Notes: generated by a model not told the origin, from the sequence alone. Counted from the first letter of the stretch, positions 46,022 to 55,925 are shown. The stretch is DNA of 64,000 bases from Polaribacter sp. (GCA_018663625.1 JABJPX010000035.1:1-64000); one strand, 5' to 3'. Program-made: numbers and translations.

Positions 46022-46609
46022 CTATTTACGCACTCTTTTCATAAGTAAGTCTTTTCGGATTCTACTTAACTGTACTGGTGTAATATTTAAAAAAGAAGCA
46101 ATTTGATATTGTGGTATTTGTTTTTCGATATTCGGTAAATCTTTTCTGATTTTTAAGTATCGATCTGTTGCGTCTAGCATCGAAAGTTCATAAATTCTTT
46201 TTTCTTTTTTAATAAAAGAGTATTCCAAAACTTTAGTATACAGTAAACTAATATTGATGTCTTTTTTTGTAAGTTTTTTGAATGCTTTAAAATCACCAAC
46301 ATAAAATTCGCAGTCAGTAAGACAGTCATAATACATTCTAGAGGGCCTGTCTAAAACTAAACTAGAAAATGCTCCAAACGAATTTCCTCCTACATTTAGC
46401 GACTGAATAACTTCTCTTCCTTTTTTATCTAAAAAATAAGAGCGAACAACTCCTTCTTTTAAGATATAAAACTCGGTAGGGGTTTCACCAGCTTTCGTTA
46501 AAACATGCTTTTTCTTAACGTTTTGATAGGAAAGTAATTTTTTTAAATTGTGAATAGTTTTAACGGGTAATTTGTTGTTCTCCGAGATTAAATCAGTAAT
46601 GAATTCCAT
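46022..46609 (-). CDS. Crp/Fnr family transcriptional regulator
   Basis: A 195-residue regulator with an N-terminal cyclic-nucleotide-type sensor fold (KKHVLTKAGETPTEFYILKEGVVRSYFLDKKGREVI) and a short C-terminal winged helix (IPQYQIASFLNITPVQLSRIRKD). No Cys cluster of Fnr type is seen, so the ligand is unknown. It is monogenic, preceded by 337 bases of AT-rich DNA that may hold its control region. Confidence 0.9.
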   Translation of the reverse strand: MEFITDLISENNKLPVKTIHNLKKLLSYQNVKKKHVLTKAGETPTEFYILKEGVVRSYFLDKKGREVIQSLNVGGNSFGAFSSLVLDRPSRMYYDCLTDCEFYVGDFKAFKKLTKKDINISLLYTKVLEYSFIKKEKRIYELSMLDATDRYLKIRKDLPNIEKQIPQYQIASFLNITPVQLSRIRKDLLMKRVRK

Positions 46610-46946
46610 ATTATCAAATATTTATAACAATTTTAGCTTCTAATGAATTCTAAAAAAAATAACAAGATTCTTTTGATCATTATTTCTTTTGAATAAATTT
46701 TTGCTAGCTAAAATTTACATTATAAACTTATTATTTACTGACTTAATAATATACAAACCCATTAAACATGTCAATTCACGCTATCATTTTAAAATTATAT
46801 TCTATTGTACAAGAGTGTTTAGAACATATTTTTTATATAATGTTAAAAGCATCTAATTACTTATTCCTGGGGTAGTTGTCAGTAAATGCATAGTTTCTTC
46901 AAATTTATATAAAAAAATATAAAAAATCAAAATTAAAATATAAAAA
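46610..46946. other. AT-rich intergenic stretch of 337 bp
   Basis: Upstream of the Crp/Fnr gene and downstream of wbqC. Only a 35-codon open frame on the plus strand (46768-46875) is found, without supporting features. No terminator with a clear stem is recognised; long A/T runs are present. Confidence 0.45.
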
Positions 46947-47543
46947 TTATAAATAACTAATAGCATTTGGACCTTCCATAAATAACAGGTCTAACATTGA
47001 TAGGTTGGGAAGAAAACCATACTTGTCGGAAAAGACTTGTATGTATGGAGAATGTTTCTTTAGCGTTTTTTGTTTTACGTTTGCCAGAAATCTAAAGTCA
47101 TTTTCAATATTGTGATGTTGATATTCTGTTGTCTTTTTAGTTCTTATTTCTAATTGGAGTGCATCAGTCAAAAATAAAAAAGCATCAAAATTAAGATCAT
47201 TTAAAAAACGGTATTTTTTGTTGTAAATACGGTGTAAATCATCTTCAAAAAACTCAAAAAAAGGAGAACAATTGTATGAAGCTTTCAACGACTTAAAGTG
47301 CTGATCTTGCCATTTTACACTATTGTCTACCATTGTGTCTTTTGTTTTCTGTTTTTCGACACCATTGTTTTTCTGTATTGGAATGTTGAGCATCTGTTGT
47401 CCATTGGCGCCATAAATATAACAACGATTTCGATAGCTTTGTTTCTGGAAATTATCTTCGATTTCAAAGGTAATTTCATTGAAACGCGCTATTTCAGAAA
47501 ATTGAGAAATAGGAGGGAAATATGTTGGTAAAAACAACCCCAT
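46947..47543 (-). CDS. WbqC family protein
   Basis: A 198-residue protein of the WbqC-like family, often in O-antigen or nucleotide-sugar clusters, enzyme activity undefined. LPTYFPPISQFSEIARFNEITFE and KNRCYIYG-like RNRCYIYGANGQQMLNIPIQK are the family core, then DQHFKSLKASYNCSPFFEFFEDDL. The ATG shares its first base with the lepB stop (TAATG), so it is coupled to lepB. Confidence 0.9.
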   Translation of the reverse strand: MGLFLPTYFPPISQFSEIARFNEITFEIEDNFQKQSYRNRCYIYGANGQQMLNIPIQKNNGVEKQKTKDTMVDNSVKWQDQHFKSLKASYNCSPFFEFFEDDLHRIYNKKYRFLNDLNFDAFLFLTDALQLEIRTKKTTEYQHHNIENDFRFLANVKQKTLKKHSPYIQVFSDKYGFLPNLSMLDLLFMEGPNAISYL

Positions 47544-49240
47544 TATGCTGTTTTCTTTTTCTTATAAATACTATACCCAAAGTAGAGTAAAAGTAATGCC
47601 AAAGCTACATATCTATAGGAAACAGGTGCTCCGTCTCCTCCAACTGTTGTAAACATTCTGTTCCAACGAATTGATTTTAATTTTGCCATAAAGCTGGGGG
47701 CATCTGCATCCCAACTGAACCATACCATTACCGGTTTTCCTAATACATGATCAAAAGGGACAAATCCCCAATATCTTGAATCTAAAGAATTGTGTCTGTT
47801 ATCTCCCATCAACCAATAATAATCTTGTTGAAATGTATAGGTGTCCGCTTTTATTCCATTGATATAGATGATGCCATTGTTGGTTACCAAATTATTGTTC
47901 TCATAGAGTTCAATGATTTGTTTGTAGTAGGGTAGGTTTTCATCGTTAATAGTTATCGTAACTCCTTTTTGGGGTACATAAATTGGCCCCATATTGTCTT
48001 GACTCCATTCATTGCTATCAATTTGAGGAAAGATAGCAGGATCTATTTCATGTACAATCTGAACTACACTATCCACCTCTGAATCCTTTCTTAATTTCCT
48101 TGCAATTTCTAGTGTTAAATTAACAACCCTTTTTTTGGTTTTAATTTCAGAGATTGTTGATCCATACTTTTTTGCAACCGCCAATACTTTCTTGAAATCA
48201 TAGGTTGAAACTCTAAATTTATTTCCTTTCAATGCTTTTCTTGCAGAAAGGTATTTTCCCATTTCATTAAATTCTTCATTGGTTTTAAAGTCAACAATAA
48301 ATTTACTTTCAAATTCTTTGCCTGTATATCGTAATATTTTTTCAGTACTAATTCCTTTTTCAGAATATACCGTGTGCTTAAATTGAAGTTTTGCTCTTTC
48401 TGGTAAACTATTTTTTTTACCATTTATATACACAAAACCATCTCTTATTTCTAAGGTATCCCCAGCGATTGCCACACAACGCTTTACATAGTTGGTTTTC
48501 TTGTCAACGGGTTTGTCTGTGAATTCACCAGAATTATCGCCCCACATGGTCTTTAATGAATCTGCTGGCCAATTAAAACAAACAATATCATTGTTTTTTA
48601 TTTTTTGAAATCCCGGAACTCTTAAGTAGGGGAGTTGCGGTTTTTTTAGGTAAGAAGCAGTGCCTACAAAAGGTAAAGAATCGTGAACCATAGGTGCCGC
48701 AATTACGGTAGAAGGAATTCTTGCACCATAATGAAATTTGCTCACAAATAAATAATCACCCACCAATAAGGATTTCTCTAACGAAGAACTGGGAATGGTA
48801 AAAGGTTGCATAAAATAGGTATGCACCAAAGTAGCAGCAATAATTGCAAATGTAATTGAGTTGACCCATTCGCCCAATTCAGAGCGAGGTTTGATACTTC
48901 TTTTGGCATTATAAGTGGCTTCTGTTGTATAATTTATATAGAAGATATAACCTCCTAAAGTTGCGATCACTAAAAGGGAATCTAATCTTTTATAAAATCC
49001 AAAAGTTCTTATGGTTTCTATCCAGATTACTAAGAACATTAATAAATTTACGACAGGGATAAATAATAAGAGCACCCACCATTTTGGGCGATTTATAATT
49101 TGCATCAAAACAATTCCATTATAAATTGGGATGATTGCTTCCCAAGCTTTTCTACCCGCTTTTACATATAACTTCCAAGTTCCTAAAAAATGGATAACTT
49201 GTATTGCTATAAAAAAAAGAAACCACTGTGTAAATGTCAT
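47543..49240 (-). CDS. lepB: Signal peptidase I, Bacteroidota long form
   Basis: A 565-residue inner-membrane signal peptidase that cleaves Sec leader peptides. Residues 1-~110 have four membrane segments (DUF5684-like), absent from E. coli LepB. The catalytic Ser153 is in IPSSSLEKSLLVGDYLFVSK, with Leu154 where Met is usual, and Lys253 is in NYVKRCVAIAGD. GDNRHNSLDSRYWGFVP is box D/E near residue 520. A large insert of ~200 residues lies between the lysine box and this box. wbqC follows with a 1-bp overlap. Confidence 0.93.
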   Translation of the reverse strand: MTFTQWFLFFIAIQVIHFLGTWKLYVKAGRKAWEAIIPIYNGIVLMQIINRPKWWVLLLFIPVVNLLMFLVIWIETIRTFGFYKRLDSLLVIATLGGYIFYINYTTEATYNAKRSIKPRSELGEWVNSITFAIIAATLVHTYFMQPFTIPSSSLEKSLLVGDYLFVSKFHYGARIPSTVIAAPMVHDSLPFVGTASYLKKPQLPYLRVPGFQKIKNNDIVCFNWPADSLKTMWGDNSGEFTDKPVDKKTNYVKRCVAIAGDTLEIRDGFVYINGKKNSLPERAKLQFKHTVYSEKGISTEKILRYTGKEFESKFIVDFKTNEEFNEMGKYLSARKALKGNKFRVSTYDFKKVLAVAKKYGSTISEIKTKKRVVNLTLEIARKLRKDSEVDSVVQIVHEIDPAIFPQIDSNEWSQDNMGPIYVPQKGVTITINDENLPYYKQIIELYENNNLVTNNGIIYINGIKADTYTFQQDYYWLMGDNRHNSLDSRYWGFVPFDHVLGKPVMVWFSWDADAPSFMAKLKSIRWNRMFTTVGGDGAPVSYRYVALALLLLYFGYSIYKKKKTA

Positions 49241-49318
49241 AATTGTATATTTTACTTTTTTTTAAAAAGAGTTTATTTTGTTTTAATGAGGAGTTATAAC
49301 CCTAAATATCTTGCGTTT

Positions 49319-50020
49319 TTAACCAATGTTTAATACATCTTTCATGGAAAAAACTCCCTCCTTGTTTAGCAACCATTCAGCAGCAATTACAGCGCCTAAA
49401 GCAAATCCTTGTCTGTTTTTTGCAGTATGATTTATATGGATTTCATCAATTTTTGAAGCATACGATACCGTATGCGTACCTGGAACTTCAGGAATTCTTT
49501 TTGCATATATGGGCAGGTTTTCTGTAGTTGTTGTTTTGTTTAATTCCCAACTTGTAAAAGCTGTGTTTTCTACAATACTTTCCGCTAAAGTAATTGCTGT
49601 TCCACTTGGTGCATCTAATTTTTTAGTATGATGAATTTCTTCTATGGAAACATCATAGTCTTTTAATTGGCGCATCATTTTCGCCAATTGATTGTTGAGT
49701 TCAAAGAAAATATTTACACCCAAACTAAAATTTGAGGCATAGATAAAAGCGCCTTTCTTTTCTTTACAAAGCGCAACGGCATCAGCGTATTTCTCTAACC
49801 AACCTGTTGTTCCAGAAATTACAGGAACTTGATGATTAATGCAGTTTGCAATGTTGTTAAATGCGGAATCTGGAATACTGAAATCAATCGCAATGTCTGC
49901 TTTGTTGATGTCGTATTTTGCGATTCCTTCACTTTTTATAACGATGGTGTGTCCCCGAGAAATTGCAATTTTCTCAATCTCTTTCCCCATTCGACCGTAT
50001 CCTAATAAAGCAATTTTCAT
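49319..50020 (-). CDS. dapB: 4-Hydroxy-tetrahydrodipicolinate reductase
   Basis: A 233-residue enzyme (EC 1.17.1.8) of the diaminopimelate/lysine pathway. The nucleotide loop GYGRMGKE (7-14) and the substrate loop EEIHHTKKLDAPSGTA are intact; the substrate is reduced with NADPH or NADH. It lies 78 bp before lepB and 2 bp after the DUF5683 stop. Confidence 0.95.
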   Translation of the reverse strand: MKIALLGYGRMGKEIEKIAISRGHTIVIKSEGIAKYDINKADIAIDFSIPDSAFNNIANCINHQVPVISGTTGWLEKYADAVALCKEKKGAFIYASNFSLGVNIFFELNNQLAKMMRQLKDYDVSIEEIHHTKKLDAPSGTAITLAESIVENTAFTSWELNKTTTTENLPIYAKRIPEVPGTHTVSYASKIDEIHINHTAKNRQGFALGAVIAAEWLLNKEGVFSMKDVLNIG

Positions 50021-50022
50021 AT

Positions 50023-50625
50023 TTAAAACTCGTATTTTAAGTTGAAGCCTACTGCAGTGTTTGCAAAATTCATATTGTCTGGAATTATGGCAGGTTTAAA
50101 AGTTAGATTATCATCCGTATTAAATTGAAGTAAGTGTGCATTGACACTTGCTTCTACAATTTGTAAAACATAGACTAAAACAGAAGATAATAAGGCCAAA
50201 TCTCGGTTTTCTCTTAATTGTTTTTGAGCACTTTCTAAGCCTGCTTCAGAGATTAAAACAGTTGTGTTTCCAGCAGCATCAATAAGTGTAAATTCGTCTT
50301 GAAGTCCTGCTTTCCTTAATTTGAACGCTGTACGATATCTTTTGTAAATACTATTATTGTCTATGTATAAATAAGTAGTCCCTCCTAAGATTCCCCATAC
50401 AATAGGAGCTTTCCAGTATTTTTTATTGTAAATCTGTCCCATCCCAGGTAAAATTGCAGAGTAAAATGCAGCTTTTGAAGGAGATAACGGATTGTAAATC
50501 CCTTGCTGAGCTTCAATTTTCTCTTTCACGATTTTCTCTTTTACAACCGTAGAATCTATTTGAGAAAAAAGATTATTCGTAATTATTAAAATAAATATCG
50601 AAAAGAGTATCTTTTTTTGAAGCAC
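50023..50625 (-). CDS. DUF5683 domain protein
   Basis: A 200-residue envelope protein with a signal or membrane anchor (IFILIITNNLFSQ). SPSKAAFYSAILPGMGQIYNKKYWKAPIVWGILGGTTYLY is the DUF5683 core with hydrophobic stretches. Function is unknown, but the gene is commonly located between parB and dapB in Bacteroidota. The start is GTG at 50625, overlapping the parB stop by one base (TAGTG); no closer ATG exists. Confidence 0.85.
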   Translation of the reverse strand: MLQKKILFSIFILIITNNLFSQIDSTVVKEKIVKEKIEAQQGIYNPLSPSKAAFYSAILPGMGQIYNKKYWKAPIVWGILGGTTYLYIDNNSIYKRYRTAFKLRKAGLQDEFTLIDAAGNTTVLISEAGLESAQKQLRENRDLALLSSVLVYVLQIVEASVNAHLLQFNTDDNLTFKPAIIPDNMNFANTAVGFNLKYEF

Positions 50626-51509
50626 TATTTTAATAGGTTTTTTATTCGGTTAAAGTCTTCTTCAGAGTCAAAAGGAATGGTCAGTTTTCCCTTTCCATTA
50701 GTACCCACAGTAATGGCTACTTTATTTCCAAAAAAGTTGTTAATCTCCTGAATATTTTCTTTGATAAATGATGGTGATTCTTTCTTTTTAGTTTTTGGTG
50801 TTACGGTTGATTTTAGATTTTTTACCAAATCTTCTGTTTGTCTTACAGATAATTTTTCGCGAATAATTTTCTCGTAAATTTTTAATTGATCTTCCGTATT
50901 TTCGATATTTATGATCGCTCTACCATGTCCCATAGAAATAAAACCATCACGCATTCCTGTTTGTAAAATAGGATCCAATTTCAGTAACCTTAAGTAGTTG
51001 GTCACTGTAGAGCGTTTTTTCCCAACACGAGTACTTAATGCTTCTTGAGTCAGTTGAATTTCATCAATTAAGCGTTGATAAGAAAGTGCTACTTCAATCG
51101 GATCTAGGTTTTTACGCTGAATATTTTCAACCAACGCCATTTCTAGCATTTCCTGATCGTTTGCAAGTCTTATATATGCAGGAACCGTTTTATTTCCAAT
51201 AAGCTTGGAAGCTCTAAAACGCCTTTCTCCTGAAACCAATTGAAATGTATTTCCTTCTAATTTTCTTACAGTAATGGGTTGTATGACTCCCAATTCTTTA
51301 ATTGAACTGGCCAATTCTCCTAATGATTCTTCATCAAAATAGGTTCTTGGTTGGAAAGGGTTTACTGTTATTAAATCCAATTCAATTTCAACAATACTAC
51401 CAATAATTGTATCCGTATTTTTATCGGATGTAGAAATTATCTCTGAAGGTTCTTTTAACAAAGCGGATAAGCCTCTACCCAATGCTTGTTTTCTTGTTGC
51501 TTTTGCCAT
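50625..51509 (-). CDS. parB: Chromosome partitioning protein ParB
   Basis: A 294-residue parS-binding CTPase. The N-terminal domain has the CTP motif SGERRFRASK, preceded by NPFQPRTYFDEESL; the central HTH is TQEALSTRVGKKRSTVTNYLRLL. The C-terminus is a dimerisation domain. It partners ParA in segregating replicated origins. No parS site was identified by eye. Its ATG directly abuts the parA stop. Confidence 0.95.
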   Translation of the reverse strand: MAKATRKQALGRGLSALLKEPSEIISTSDKNTDTIIGSIVEIELDLITVNPFQPRTYFDEESLGELASSIKELGVIQPITVRKLEGNTFQLVSGERRFRASKLIGNKTVPAYIRLANDQEMLEMALVENIQRKNLDPIEVALSYQRLIDEIQLTQEALSTRVGKKRSTVTNYLRLLKLDPILQTGMRDGFISMGHGRAIINIENTEDQLKIYEKIIREKLSVRQTEDLVKNLKSTVTPKTKKKESPSFIKENIQEINNFFGNKVAITVGTNGKGKLTIPFDSEEDFNRIKNLLK

Positions 51510-52274
51510 TTATACGTTTTTTTTAATCAATTCTTGGGCTAAGTTTAAGTAGTTTACAGCACCTTTGCTCGTTGCATCATATGCAATAATACTTTCACCA
51601 TAACTTGGTGCTTCACTTAAACGAATATTTCTTCTAATAATGGTTTCAAAAACCATGATTGAAAAGTGTTTTCTAACTTCGTCTACAACTTGGTTTGACA
51701 GCCTCAAGCGAGAATCGAACATTGTTAATAGTAAGCCCTCTATTTCTAAATCTTTATTATGTATACTTTGGATACTTTTTACCGTATTCAATAATTTCCC
51801 CAAACCTTCCAGTGCAAAATATTCACATTGAATTGGAATGATTACCGAGTCTGCAGCGACTAAAGAATTTAAGGTAATTAACCCCAGTGAAGGCGCGCAA
51901 TCAATTAAAATATAATCATACGAATCCTTCAGACTATCCAATGCTTTTTTAAGCATGTACTCTCTCTCTGGCTTGTCTACAAGTTCAATTTCAATGGCAA
52001 CCAAATCAATATGTGCAGGAATAATATCAAGATTTGGAGACGATGTTTTAACAATTGCATCTTTTGCAGCAATTGTATGCTCTAAAACTTGATACGTGCC
52101 ATACTCAACAGAGGCTACATCAATCCCTAATCCAGAAGAAGCATTTGCTTGAGGATCGGCATCGATAAGCAGTACTTTTTTTTCTAACACTCCCAAACAG
52201 GCTGCTAGATTTATGCTCGTAGTTGTTTTTCCAACACCTCCTTTTTGATTTGCAATTGCAATTACCTTTCCCAT
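51510..52274 (-). CDS. parA: Chromosome partitioning ATPase ParA (Soj)
   Basis: A 254-residue deviant-Walker ATPase. Walker A NQKGGVGKTT (9-18) has the signature lysine, Walker B is LIDADPQANASSGLG, and YDYILIDCAPSLG follows. It forms nucleotide-dependent dimers on nucleoid DNA and moves ParB-parS. It heads the parA-parB-DUF5683-dapB-lepB-wbqC operon. Confidence 0.96.
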   Translation of the reverse strand: MGKVIAIANQKGGVGKTTTSINLAACLGVLEKKVLLIDADPQANASSGLGIDVASVEYGTYQVLEHTIAAKDAIVKTSSPNLDIIPAHIDLVAIEIELVDKPEREYMLKKALDSLKDSYDYILIDCAPSLGLITLNSLVAADSVIIPIQCEYFALEGLGKLLNTVKSIQSIHNKDLEIEGLLLTMFDSRLRLSNQVVDEVRKHFSIMVFETIIRRNIRLSEAPSYGESIIAYDATSKGAVNYLNLAQELIKKNV

Positions 52275-52390
52275 TAAATTACAGATTTTTGTAAAAAGTA
52301 AAAATACACTTTATTCTGTTTTTTTTAAATCAAAGTTGTTAAAAACATCATAAAAATGTAAAATACGATATCTTACATAGATTAAGACAC

Positions 52391-53860
52391 TTAATTTATT
52401 GTTTTTTCGGGAATATTCTTTAAAATTTCTTTTAAAAATTTCCAAAATTTTTGAGTAGAAGTAATGCTAGCTCGTTCATCTGGAGAATGTGCGCCTAGAA
52501 TTGTTGGGCCAAAAGAAACCATATCCATCTCTGGATAATTTTGTCCCAAAATTCCACATTCTAAACCTGCGTGACAAGCTGCTACACGCGCTTTTTCTCC
52601 ATGTAAATCTTCATATAAATTAGCAACAACTTCTAGTATTTCTGATGAAATATTGGGCTGCCATCCTGGATAATCTTCAGACATCTCAACCTCTAAACCT
52701 GCCATTTCAAAAACAGCTCGTAAAGAATTTGCTAAATCTATTTTGTTGCTTTCAGAAGACGATCTGGTTAAGCAGCCGATCTTTACAGCGCCTTCTTTTA
52801 CAATAACACGGGCGATATTATTAGATGTTTCTACTAAATCTTTAATATCAGGACTCATACGATACACGCCATTTAAAGCGCCGTAGATCGATTTTATAAA
52901 GCCCTCTTGAACTCCTATTTCCATTACTTTTTTTGGCAAAGTAGTTGGCGTAATATCAATCTTTAAATTGGGTTCTATTGTTGAAAACTCTTTTTTAATA
53001 TTGTTGATAAGTAGTTCGCTTTCAAAAAGAAAAGCTGCTTCTGAAATGGTATCTATGATGATTGTTGCTGTGCTTTCTCTTGGAATTGCATTTCGCAAAC
53101 TTCCACCATTAATCTCAGAAATCCTGAGTCCAAAATTAGTAAATCCTTCAAACAAAACACGGTTCATTATTTTATTGGCATTTCCTAAACCTTTATGGAT
53201 TTCCATTCCGGAGTGCCCACCATTTAACCCATTAACTGTAATTGTAAATGCGGTAGTGTTTTCTGGGGTTTCTTCTTCAGTATAAGTTCTTCTTGCCGTT
53301 ACGTCGATACCACCAGCACATCCCATCCCTATTTCGTCATCCTCTTCTGTATCTAGATTTAGTAAAATATCCCCTTTTAAAAGACCTCCTTTTAAGCCCA
53401 TTGCACCCGTCATTCCTGTTTCTTCATCAATGGTGAACAATGCTTCCAAATTTGGATGCGATATCGTTTCTGAAGATAAAACAGCCATAATAGAAGCGAC
53501 TCCTAAACCGTTGTCTGCTCCTAGGGTTGTTCCGTTTGCAGTAATCCAATCCCCCGAAACAAGCATCTCTATACCCTGTGTGTCAAAATCAAAATTGGTA
53601 GCGGCATTTTTTTGATGCACCATGTCTAAATGACTTTGTAAAACCACCGTTTTTCTATCTTCAAAACCAGCTGTTGCTGGTTTTGTGATAATTACATTTC
53701 CAACAGTATCTACAAAAGTTTTTAGACCTAGTTTTTTTCCAAAAGTAACCATAAATTCGATAACACGTTCTTCTTTTTTCGAAGGGCGAGGTACCGCATT
53801 TAAGTCTGCAAAATGATTCCAAACTTCTTTTGGTTCTTGATTTCTAACGGCTTTATTCAT
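52391..53860 (-). CDS. pepD: Aminoacyl-histidine dipeptidase (cytosol nonspecific dipeptidase)
   Basis: A 489-residue M20 family metallodipeptidase. The di-zinc ligands are recognisable in LQSHLDMVHQK, TLGADNGLG, TIDEETGMTGA and LLNLDTEED; the lid domain contains NGLNGGHSGMEIHKGLGNANKIM and the C-terminal ligand is in GAHSPDER. It cleaves dipeptides such as carnosine, glycyl- and Xaa-His in the cytoplasm. It stands alone 117 bp upstream of parA in its own transcript. Confidence 0.93.
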   Translation of the reverse strand: MNKAVRNQEPKEVWNHFADLNAVPRPSKKEERVIEFMVTFGKKLGLKTFVDTVGNVIITKPATAGFEDRKTVVLQSHLDMVHQKNAATNFDFDTQGIEMLVSGDWITANGTTLGADNGLGVASIMAVLSSETISHPNLEALFTIDEETGMTGAMGLKGGLLKGDILLNLDTEEDDEIGMGCAGGIDVTARRTYTEEETPENTTAFTITVNGLNGGHSGMEIHKGLGNANKIMNRVLFEGFTNFGLRISEINGGSLRNAIPRESTATIIIDTISEAAFLFESELLINNIKKEFSTIEPNLKIDITPTTLPKKVMEIGVQEGFIKSIYGALNGVYRMSPDIKDLVETSNNIARVIVKEGAVKIGCLTRSSSESNKIDLANSLRAVFEMAGLEVEMSEDYPGWQPNISSEILEVVANLYEDLHGEKARVAACHAGLECGILGQNYPEMDMVSFGPTILGAHSPDERASITSTQKFWKFLKEILKNIPEKTIN

Positions 53861-53893
53861 AAGGGTAATTGGCTGTTTTTTTGAATTATTAAA

Positions 53894-54526
53894 TTACGAA
53901 ATTTTGATGATTGAATCTTCTAATTCCTTACGAACTTTTGCAAGTTCTTTCATGGCATCATCATCGGCTCTAAATCCAACAGGTAAAACCAACGTAGAAG
54001 TTAATCCATGAGCTTTTAACCCTAGAATTTCATCATATTGTTCTGGTATAAAGCCTTCCATAGGACAGGCATCGATTTGTTCTACTGCACAAACCGTAAG
54101 TAAGTTCCCCAAGGCCAAGTACGCCTGGTTTTTGTTCCATATATTTAATTCTTCGGGAGTTTTTTTATCTATTTCAGCAACCAAGAATGATCTAAAAGAG
54201 CTTAAAACTTCATCAGGAGTATTTCTTGTTTTCTTAACGAGGTCAAAATAATTTTCTACTGCTTTAGAAGTGAAGTCCTCTTGAATACAGATGACCAATA
54301 CATGCGAAGCTTGTATAATTTGTTGTTGATTCCAAGAGGCAGAAACTAGTTTTTCTTGTATCTTTTTATTCTGGATAACAACTAATTTTATTGGTTGAAG
54401 TCCGTAGGAAGTTGCAGTTAAATTAAATGCTTCTTTTAAGGTGTTTATTTGGGTGTTTGACAACTTTTTGGTGGTATCAAATTTTTTTGTAGCATAGCGC
54501 CATTGTAAACTTTCAATCGTATTCAT
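53894..54526 (-). CDS. NAD(P)H nitroreductase family protein
   Basis: A 210-residue flavoprotein of the NfsB-like nitroreductase family. The start LQWRYATKKFDTTKKL is the FMN phosphate contact, and AYLALGNLLTVCAVEQIDACPMEGF is the dimer/FMN region. It probably reduces nitroaromatics or quinones with NAD(P)H. It is divergent from the DUF2851 gene and 33 bp upstream of pepD. Confidence 0.9.
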   Translation of the reverse strand: MNTIESLQWRYATKKFDTTKKLSNTQINTLKEAFNLTATSYGLQPIKLVVIQNKKIQEKLVSASWNQQQIIQASHVLVICIQEDFTSKAVENYFDLVKKTRNTPDEVLSSFRSFLVAEIDKKTPEELNIWNKNQAYLALGNLLTVCAVEQIDACPMEGFIPEQYDEILGLKAHGLTSTLVLPVGFRADDDAMKELAKVRKELEDSIIKIS

Positions 54527-54655
54527 TTCTGTTAAGTTTTTTGCAAAAATAAGGTTATTAACCCTATGTGTTGGTCTTTATAATTGTAATAATTGATGGA
54601 TACATAAATAAATTCTTTTTATTTTTTTGTATATTAACAGTCAGAAAATTAAGCT

Positions 54656-55925
54656 ATGAAAGAATATTTTTTGCACTATGTCTGGAAGTATCAATTGTTT
54701 GAAAAAGAAGGTTTACATTCCTTAGAAAATGAAGTCATTCACATTTTAAAACCCGGAATTCACAATCGAAATGCTGCCCCAGATTTTTTAAATGCTAAGA
54801 TTGAAATTAACCATCAAACTTGGGTTGGAAATGTAGAAATTCACTTAAAATCCTCCGACTGGTACGCACATCATCATGAGAATGATGTCAATTATGATGC
54901 AACCATTTTACATGTTGTTTATGAATATGATGTAGCGGTTTATTTGAAAGGAAATACGGTGTTGCCAACTTTGGTTTTAAAGGATTTGATAGCGCCTAGT
55001 CTGTTGTCCAATTATCTACAATTATCAAATGTTACCACCAATTGGATCTCTTGTGGAGCGCAAGTAAACACCTTGGATTCTTTTTTCCAATTGGAAAGAG
55101 CGCTTGTTTTTTGAGCGTTTAGAGCGTAAAGCAGTATTTATTAACGCATTATTAGTTCATCAAAACAATGATTTTGAAGCAGTGTTATTTCAACTATTAG
55201 CAAAGAATTTTGGACTAAAAGTGAATGGTGAAGCTTTTTTAGCGCTTTCAAAATCGATCGATTTTTCAATTGTCAGAAAAGTACGCGCGAACGAGCATCA
55301 GTTTATGGCATTGCTCTTTGGTCAAGCAGGTTTTTTAGAAGAAGAGCTTCAAGAAGTTCATCACTTAACACTAAAAAAAGAGTATGTTTATTTGCAGCAT
55401 AAATATGCATTGCAACCACTTTTAAAACAGCAGTTTTCTTTTTTTAGAATGCGCCCCAATAATTTTCCAACCATTAGAATTGCACAATTGGTTTCCTTGT
55501 ACCATTTGCATCAAAATTTATTTTCCAAATTGATGCAAGTTTCTAAAATTGAAGACTTCTACAGTTTGATTGCTGTTTCGGTTTCTACTTTTTGGCAAAA
55601 CCATTATACCTTTGAAACGATTTCGAAAAAATCAGCAAAACGACTTACTAAATCTTTCATTGATTTGTTGATTATCAATACCATTATTCCCTTAAAGTTT
55701 GTCTACGAAAAGAATAGAGGGGGTGTTGATGAAGTCGAAATGATATCGGTTTTGAATCAACTAAAGCCTGAGAAAAACTCCTTCATTTCCAAGTTTGAAA
55801 CATTACAAGTTACTTCAAGATCTGCGTTTGATACCCAAAGTTTATTGGAGCTTAAAAACAATTATTGCTCACCAAAACGTTGTTTAGAGTGCGCAATAGG
55901 AAGTGCTATATTGTCTAAAAAGTGA
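54656..55925 (+). pseudogene. DUF2851 family gene, frameshifted
   Basis: One gene of about 420 codons split by a shift. Codons 1-~143 are in the first frame (DUF2851 start FLHYVWKYQLFEKEGL and AAPDFLNAKIEINHQTWVGNVEIHLKSSDWYAHHHENDVNYD, a restriction-endonuclease-like core) and hit a stop at 55112. The second part, to 55925, reads on from the +1 frame; the in-frame string is SNWKERLFFERLERKA, the normal DUF2851 continuation. The crossover is at the T6 tract 55081-55086 (TCTTTTTTCC). Removing one T restores one uninterrupted frame (DSFSNWKERLFF). It could be a mutation, an assembly error or a switch. The C-terminus has CSPKRCLEC. Function of the family is unknown. Confidence 0.85.

Noticed and set aside
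45619..46609. Defence island or mobile element around the Crp/Fnr gene and the polysaccharide operon
   Set aside because: No integrase, transposase, terminal repeats, att-like duplication or nuclease/helicase pairs; gene content is ordinary surface-glycan and housekeeping.
46768..46875. 35-codon ORF on the plus strand upstream of the Crp/Fnr gene (hydrophobic, starts MSIHAIILKLYSIVQE)
   Set aside because: No promoter, no homologue I recognise, and opposite to both neighbours; length is within chance for this base composition.
51510..52390. parS sites near parAB
   Set aside because: I saw no convincing palindrome of the parS type by eye; a motif search would be needed, so none is claimed.
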